NCBI GenBank assembly: GCA_037102815.1
Contig: BTPP01000002.1
Coordinates: 2,790,001 to 2,854,000, forward strand
DNA: 64,000 nucleotides
Direction of reading: 5' to 3'
Source of the DNA: Neurospora intermedia
Lineage: Eukaryota > Ascomycota > Sordariomycetes > Sordariales > Sordariaceae
Part shown: positions 58,281-64,000 of the stretch, piece after piece
Position numbering within the stretch: position 1 is the stretch's first letter
Layout: every line of letters begins with the position of its first letter
Notes under the pieces: generated by a model
What the model was told of the DNA's origin: nothing
What the model saw: only the letters and a program-made list of their open reading frames with translations
Database searches by the model: none
Translations under genes and position numbers: made by a program

Positions 58281-58865
58281 ATGGGTTGAGTTTATGGATC
58301 CGCTGTTATGATACCGTCCACGGTATTCGTACTGTTGTCTTCCAAGGTCTTCTATTCGACCTCACTAATTTTGGACAACGCATTACCAAACAACGAGGAA
58401 GAAAGAAGGGAAGAACCACCTAACGATGGGAAATGGTCCATGAGACAAATCAGGGAAATAAGGATTGAACAAAGGCCAGAAACGGGTTGGTTCATTTTGG
58501 CTGAAAGGCAAGAAGGGAGGCACGGTTTTGGTCGAACACGGACCGACCGATGCACACCTCTCAAAAAAGGCGTTTGGAAGGGGAAGAGAGTTGCGTCGCA
58601 TCTTTCTTGCCGTACGCACGCGGTGGTGCAGTTGGGGAGGGGGGCATTTTCCTTCTCGCTTCTATTAATTCTTGTACATAGCTGATTCCTTCTTTCGGCG
58701 TCCTCCTCGGCAAAGCACCACCCCGTGCCCAGCCCTCTTCCCCTTCCATACAAAGCCCTTTTAATAATCTAGTAATGAAAGGATCATGAAAGTAAAATAC
58801 ATAACCTAGATACACTTACATACATCCTTGATCACTCCTGAGTGAAGCTTTTGTCATCAACGACT
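58281..58865. other. Convergent intergenic region (erg25 and pterin dehydratase 3' ends)
   Basis: This 585 bp has no convincing frame; 3' UTRs of both neighbours are expected. Confidence 0.5.
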
Positions 58866-59171
58866 TCACTTCCTAAGGTGCTTAGGCGTGCAGCAATCCC
58901 CAGAAGAAGCCACGGCCCGGTCGGTCAAGTTGGGCATGGCGCAGCTGGCGCCAGCTTCCGGCTCCGTCTCGCCAAAGTCTTTGGCCAAGGAGTCGCAGAT
59001 GGTGGCCAGTTCGATGTCCAGAGATGAGAGACCCTTGGGAGCGTGGGTCGTCCAGCGGATGAAGGTTGTGTTGAAGACCTAGGTATGAACGGTGAGATTA
59101 ATTAAGAGAGAAACACAGGCGACAGAGGGGAGAGGGGGAGAGAAGAATACAAGGCAAAGGAGAGCATGTGG

Positions 59172-59230
<59 letters not shown>

Positions 59231-60397
59231 TGTCTTACATTGGACCATTCGGGATGGTGGTTCTTGAGCTTGCATTGCAGGGAGACGGCGGTCATAAAGT
59301 CCTAATCGGGAGGCGTCGAGGTTAGAATCTTGGATATAGCTCAGAATTTCTCTGTCTCTGGGTGTGCAACACAGTCGTGCATGCCCCATGAGACACGCTC
59401 GGTATATTGTAGCCACGCAAATCGTGAGTGATAATGGGGATGGAGCTGTGTGCACCAAGGAGAAAACGAAGAAGAGCAACCGTATATGGGGAGAGGGGTA
59501 CATAGCAAAAATAAAGCAAGAGCCCGAGTTTCAAACCCTATCAAAGAGTCCAAATCGGACGAGAAAGAGCACTTCAACCAGATAGACATAGTAGAGAGAT
59601 AGGTATATCAGATACCTTCCCCGTCATAACTGGCTGGCATCTCAACTCGGTTTTTTTCTCATTTGTCCGTTCGGATTTTCCTTCATCATCAACACCACCT
59701 GTGCATCGATGTGTATGTGTGTGATTTGACCAGATATCCAAATCCGAAGCGAATCCCAACAAATGCAATGACACATTCAGGTCGGTAGGTAGAGGTAATT
59801 TTGAAGAAAGGAGGATAGACAAGTAAGTAGCCCGTAAAAGAAAAGCACCATAAACACTCAACTCTCCCATCACAACCACCCAAACGAAAAAAAAGAGTCA
59901 TTTCACTCAACAAAAAGTAGGTAAAGTAGAACAACACATACCCAAGTCTTGGCAAAGGTCTTGAACTTGAAAGTCCTCTCGATAGCGGACCCCTGCTGTG
60001 TAAGCGTCCACCTACCACCACCGCCACCGGTGGACAAAAGTTTCTCAAGTGCCGGACCAAGAACCGCTGGGTCGGAACCCTCTGAGAATTGCGGCGTGGT
60101 TTCCGAAGAAGGCGAAGACGACATGTTGCGATATTGTTGTTGTTGTTGTTGCTGTTGCAGTGACAGGCTGCGCTGTTTTTGTTGCTGCTGTGTTTGCTGA
60201 CGATGATAATGCGTGGTGGTGGTGATGATGGTGGCGGGTTTTGGTGTTGTTGTTGTTGATAATCGTTTGGAGGTTTGGATGGAGATAGAGCTGAACTTCC
60301 TGGTCAAAGAAGTGTTCTCGGCGAGTGTACGGTAGTTGGGGTACAATTTGGTGAAAAAATTCCGCGATTTCGTTGTTGGAATGAGGGTGAGGGACAT
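58866..60397 (-). CDS. Pterin-4a-carbinolamine dehydratase with N-terminal extension
   Basis: Three exons (60397-59942, 59301-59239, 59078-58866) encode 243 residues, against about 100 in the minimal enzyme. The PCD fold lies at about residues 110-225. It shows GGRWTLTQQGSAIERTFKFK, DFMTAVSLQCKLKNHHPEW with the catalytic His pair, and FIRWTTHAPKGLSSLDIELA with the third His. The enzyme dehydrates 4a-hydroxytetrahydrobiopterin. The first 90 residues are Ser/Thr/Arg/Gln-rich, almost without acidic residues, and include a poly-Gln stretch. They look like a mitochondrial presequence plus linker. An internal ATG at 60124 would give a 152-residue form without it. Intron 1 is about 640 nt, by far the longest in the window, and intron 2 contains a (CT)26 tract. 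Confidence 0.88.
59175..59226 (+). repeat. Dinucleotide microsatellite (AG)26
   Basis: Twenty-six perfect AG units in intron 2 of the pterin dehydratase gene. In the transcript it is a CU tract that begins about a dozen nucleotides after the 5' splice site. Confidence 0.97.
60139..60189 (+). repeat. CAG/CAA-type trinucleotide tracts encoding poly-Gln
   Basis: Plus-strand TTG/CTG triplets in exon 1 of the pterin dehydratase gene, encoding two Gln-rich runs on the minus strand. Confidence 0.75.
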
Positions 60398-61244
60398 GTT
60401 GATTATTTTGTCACAGGAAAAAAAAAAAGCTTGGATCAAAAGAATGGACTTGGAGGAGGGTCGAAGGTGATGAGGTATTGCTGTGCTGTGCTGTGTTGTA
60501 CGTACCACGAAGGTGTGTGGTGTAGTGGTGGAAGGTGAGAATGAGGTATAAGAAAAGGTGAGGTCAAGGTGAACGTTCATTGATGGGCACGTTCCTCACC
60601 GTGAGGGGTTCGTGCACTGTCCAGGTACATAGCCGGTTACTAAGGTCAATCATGTGCCACGGAATGGGTAGCAAGGAGTGATAAAGTTCTCGCTTTTACA
60701 CCTCGTTCGTTTATTCATGAACTCTCCCGTAGCACACTAGAGTTCCAAAAGTTGAAACCGTCTGGTTGTCAGAAATAATGTTGAACCATACATAGCGCAA
60801 GTAGAAGTCAATCATAACCCTACATAGCAACCCTGGGCTGTTAATTGCTTACACATAACTACCAAAGCAGTCGCGTCGTCACCCTCGCTGACAGTTTGGA
60901 ACTGCCGAGGCCAATATTGATGACTTCTGTCGTAGACAACCACTTGGACATGCGTGTTTGGGTTACTTTTGCAGGGATCAACGAAGCCAAACTGACGACG
61001 ATAACGTTTACAGTCAACACCTTGCCGTCTTAGGCAGGTTCTTTACAATCTATGACAGTGTTCGCATGATATCAGAGGGAAGATTCGTCAGCTTGGTGTG
61101 TCTACCAGTGAAACCAGGGCCAACTCTTGGAGGTTCTCAAATCATCTCATAATACAAAAGTCAACGATCGCAGAGATATGGCCGAGTGCCAGAGACTCTT
61201 CATCATTATACCTTTTGCAAACGCCACGCTGTCTACAGGTCAAT
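60398..61244. promoter_or_regulatory. Divergent promoter region between the pterin dehydratase (-) and amidohydrolase (+)
   Basis: This 847 bp holds both promoters. Only short frames are seen. The amidohydrolase frame is open upstream of 61245 but without an ATG. Confidence 0.5.
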
Positions 61245-62694
61245 ATGCAAATCAAAGTAACTCTGCCCAACGACACCATCAACAGAGACTCTGTCGATGA
61301 TAGAGCTTCCTACCATGGAATCATCGCCGATGTTCTGATTCCCGGCCGTGGTGAGCCTCTGAAGAACGGGGCATTGGTGGTGAAAGACTCGGTTATCGAT
61401 TGGGTTGGGCCAAGCGACGAGATACCCTCAGAATATTCCTCAATCCGTGTCTCGCGTGTACCGGTTCTTATGCCGTGAGTGAACTTCTTCCGTTCAGCCT
61501 CGGCAAGCCATCAAGCGGCTGCTAACCATAAGACAGAGGCATGTGGGATGTACACACGCATTTCGAGGGTGTCGGCGTCGCACAGGGCATCAGAGAAAGC
61601 GTGAAGCCTTTCTTACCCGGGACAGCCACGCTCATCGGGGCAGTTATTGTCGACGACATGCGCCGAACGCTCATGGCGGGGTTCACCTCGATCCGCGAGC
61701 TCGGCGGCTATGCTGGGGACGTTGCACCCGCGATTGACATGGGCGCCATTGTCGGCCCGCACGTATACGCGGCCATGAGCCTACTGAGCATCACAGGCGG
61801 CCATGGAGATCTTCATGATGTGCCCCTCCGGACCGTTTTGGATGCTTGCGCTAATGGCTCATTATCGTGCTTCCTTTGTGACGGCGTGGACGGCTGTATC
61901 AATGCTGTGCGGCAGCAAATTCGACGAGGCGCCAAGGTGATCAAGGTATGCTCGACGGGCGGTGTGCTTTCGCTGAATGACCAGCCCGAGGACACGCAGT
62001 TCAGCCCCGAGGAGTTGCGAGCCATTGTGCAAGAAGCCAAGCGGAGCAGCCGAGTAGTAGCCGCTCATGCCCACGGAAAGCCTGGTATCATGGCGGCTCT
62101 GGATGCGGGAGTGAAGAGCATCGAACATGGCTCGTTCCTGGACGAGGAGGTTGCCGCCAAGATGAAGGAGAAGGATGCCATTCTGGTCCCTACACGCCAT
62201 GTCGTCGAGGGCATGGCTGCTAATAATGACGACCTCGATCCACGGCAAAGAGCGAAGCTGGAGCGAACCATGCAGCTGTCGAGAGACAGCATCAAACTGG
62301 CTCACCGGATGGGGGTCAAGATTGCCCTAGGGACAGACACTTTCCGCAGCGACAGGGATCATGCGGTAGCCCACGGGAAAAACGCCATGGAACTTCGCTA
62401 CGCCATTGAGGCTGGGATGACTCCTCTTCAGGCCATAGAGATGGCAACCGCTACTCCTCCTGAAACCTTGTGAGTGTTGGATGTCGTCGATGCTGTTATG
62501 TAGTTGTTGCTGACAATGGTCCGTCACTTTCCAGGGGTCCCCAGACTCGAAAGTCGGGCCAGCTCAAGGCTGGTTATGACGCCGACTTGATCGCCATCTC
62601 GTCTAACCCGCTTGAAGACATTGAGATTTTGATAGATTCGGATAACATCACCCACGTGTGGAAGGGAGGCGTGTTGTTCAAGTCCCCTCAATAA
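61245..62694 (+). CDS. Metal-dependent amidohydrolase, ochratoxinase/imidazolonepropionase-like
   Basis: Three exons (61245-61474, 61537-62469, 62535-62694) encode 440 residues. The binuclear-metal site of the amidohydrolase superfamily is complete: His83 and His85 in DVHTH, a candidate carboxylated Lys213 in KVIKVCSTGG, His254 in AAHAHG, His274 in SIEHGS and Asp344 in LGTDTF. The spacing between these ligands closely follows that of Aspergillus ochratoxinase as I remember it. So peptide-like or amide bonds next to aromatic or carboxylate groups are plausible substrates; the true substrate is unknown. There is no signal peptide, unlike secreted ochratoxinase, so it is probably cytosolic. The first exon holds the small beta-sandwich start (ADVLIPGRGEPLKNGALVV), and the last exon closes it (GQLKAGYDADLIAI). 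Confidence 0.9.
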
Positions 62695-64000
62695 CTATGT
62701 ACCGAGCAAGATGTATCAGTTGGATGGACCTTGGGGAACTTGATACCAAGCACGTGAAGGGATGAATGTTGGGAGCGCGTTGTCGATGGGATGGAACCAA
62801 CTCCGAAGCTTGAGAAGAGTTGAAAGTGGAAGTCCACGAGGTGACATCGTGCAAGTAGCGCTACCATCGATCAGCGCACTTGCAGTGCTTGGGTGCTTGC
62901 AGTGGAGACAGGATTGCGGGGCTGACCAAGGCTTCTCACGTGATCTGAGCTTTCGTTTCAAAGGTTCCCGAGTAGAGGTATACATAGTATTTTCAAGTCG
63001 AAATTGTTTGCAAATCAATGCTGTACCAGAGATCATGCCGCCGACAAGTTTGACAGTATAATTTCCAAATCTGACGAGCCACAAACTGGGTGACTGCGGA
63101 TTATTCGCGAATAGTAGTGCGGGACAATAACTACCTATCGGTTCGGATTTCTGCACTCGTCCCAATTCCGAAGCCGTCCGTCACTTCAGTTGAGCTGCCG
63201 CATTTGTCACCACATTGCTGACAAAGCATTCGGCCGACGACCCGCGGCCGCGACAAAGGAAAAGAGCACTGTTCGCTGCAAGGTCCCGTCCGGTGCAGTC
63301 GCCATTGCCTTGACTGGAAGCAACTTTGAACTTCTCAAACCAAGAACGACAAGCTTGAACGTAACTTTCAAGGCCAGTCCTGCAGTGGGTTTGTGTGAAT
63401 GGGAATCTGCAGTGATTTCGAGGTTTGAGCAAAGCCAAAACTTTTTACCGAAAACACTCCAGTCGGCAATCAGTTGTCACCCAGTCCCATTGCAACTCCC
63501 TTGTCGACCGTCTATCTCCGCCCACTTTTCCCACTTCCTCTGCATCCGATTACATACTCCGACCATACACTATTCCATCTTTCGTCGGCCGCTTTGCTGA
63601 GTCAACTTACACATCCAAGTTGCTTCCAACAGCCACACCACACCGCACCACACCGCACCACAGCAGCTCCACGCCTCCAGCTTTGAGCCTCGCTCCCATC
63701 CACCCTCCCTTGCGACGCTATTCAGAGGGCGCCGTTGCGTGTTACCGCACCATCATCTACTCAGCAGACAAGCTGGTCGAGATCTCCGGAAACCCTCACA
63801 GCACTTCACTGGGCACCCTTTCTCCCACGAGACAGACTTCTCATCACTGCTGAACTGGGCCTGATAATCGCTTCAACACCTACCAAACTTCGGCGCCACT
63901 TTTGATCCTACCACTTGACCTGACCCCGTCATTTTGAGGGTGTTTTTTGCATCAATCCCCATAAGGCCATCACCACAATCTGCACAAACCGTAGAGGTAA
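62695..64000. other. Gene-free right edge; probable promoter/leader of a gene beyond the window
   Basis: Short frames only. From about 63460 to the end the plus strand is pyrimidine-rich with many CCACC/CTCC runs, as in Neurospora 5' leaders. So a plus-strand gene may start just outside. No start codon for it can be chosen here. Confidence 0.4.

Noticed and set aside
1-64000. Search for RIP-degraded repeats, transposons, retroelements, 5S rRNA and CRISPR-like arrays
   Set aside because: No long AT-rich block, terminal repeats, transposase or reverse-transcriptase-like frames, regularly spaced repeats or recognisable 5S sequence were seen by eye.

Overview
The window reads as euchromatic DNA of a filamentous ascomycete, most likely Neurospora or a very close Sordariales relative. 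Genes are compact and protein-coding. Introns are short (roughly 50-100 nt) with GTRNGT donors and CAG/TAG acceptors. Spliced NTE1 (1515 aa) and Dicer-like 1 (1584 aa) agree in length with what I remember of the N. crassa proteins, and NTE1 is also nearly the same in sequence. I see no transposon, provirus, CRISPR array or rRNA gene.

Layout, left to right: the 3' end of an unknown acidic protein (1-707, +); squalene epoxidase erg1 (-); a 1043-residue PPR-type helical-repeat protein (-); a mitochondrial carrier like yeast Mme1 (-); inner membrane peptidase subunit 2 (-); eIF2-alpha (-); the phospholipase/lysophospholipase NTE1 (+); an aromatic-L-amino-acid decarboxylase (-); a small secreted cysteine-rich protein (-); an ambiguous interrupted reading frame; a tRNA-Gly(GCC) (+); a TMEM16/anoctamin scramblase (+); a cytochrome b5 / FMN 2-hydroxyacid dehydrogenase (+); an atypical Rab GTPase with large low-complexity inserts (+); Dicer-like 1 (-); pyridoxamine-phosphate oxidase (-); TAP42 (+); the double-cassette Ski2-like helicase Slh1/ASCC3 (-); the exocytic Rab Sec4 (-); NCA2 (-); C-4 methylsterol oxidase erg25 (+); pterin-4a-carbinolamine dehydratase (-); an ochratoxinase-type amidohydrolase (+); then a gene-free right edge that looks like the promoter/leader of a gene beyond the window.

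There is no operon-like system. Themes recur by chance or loose linkage: two oxygen-dependent sterol steps (erg1, erg25), several mitochondrial proteins (carrier, Imp2, PPR, NCA2), two vesicle Rabs, translation control and quality control (eIF2-alpha, Slh1), and membrane lipid enzymes (NTE1, TMEM16). PLP supply (PDX3) and a PLP enzyme (the decarboxylase) also co-occur.

I did not find a clearly undescribed multi-gene system. The points most worth checking are: the b5/FMN dehydrogenase that lacks a mitochondrial leader and ends in a peroxisomal-type tripeptide; the insert-bearing Rab; alternative starts that would add mitochondrial leaders to PDX3 and the pterin dehydratase; the ten-cysteine secreted protein; and the interrupted frame beside the tRNA. 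All splice sites given here were read by eye from reading frame and consensus, without transcript data.
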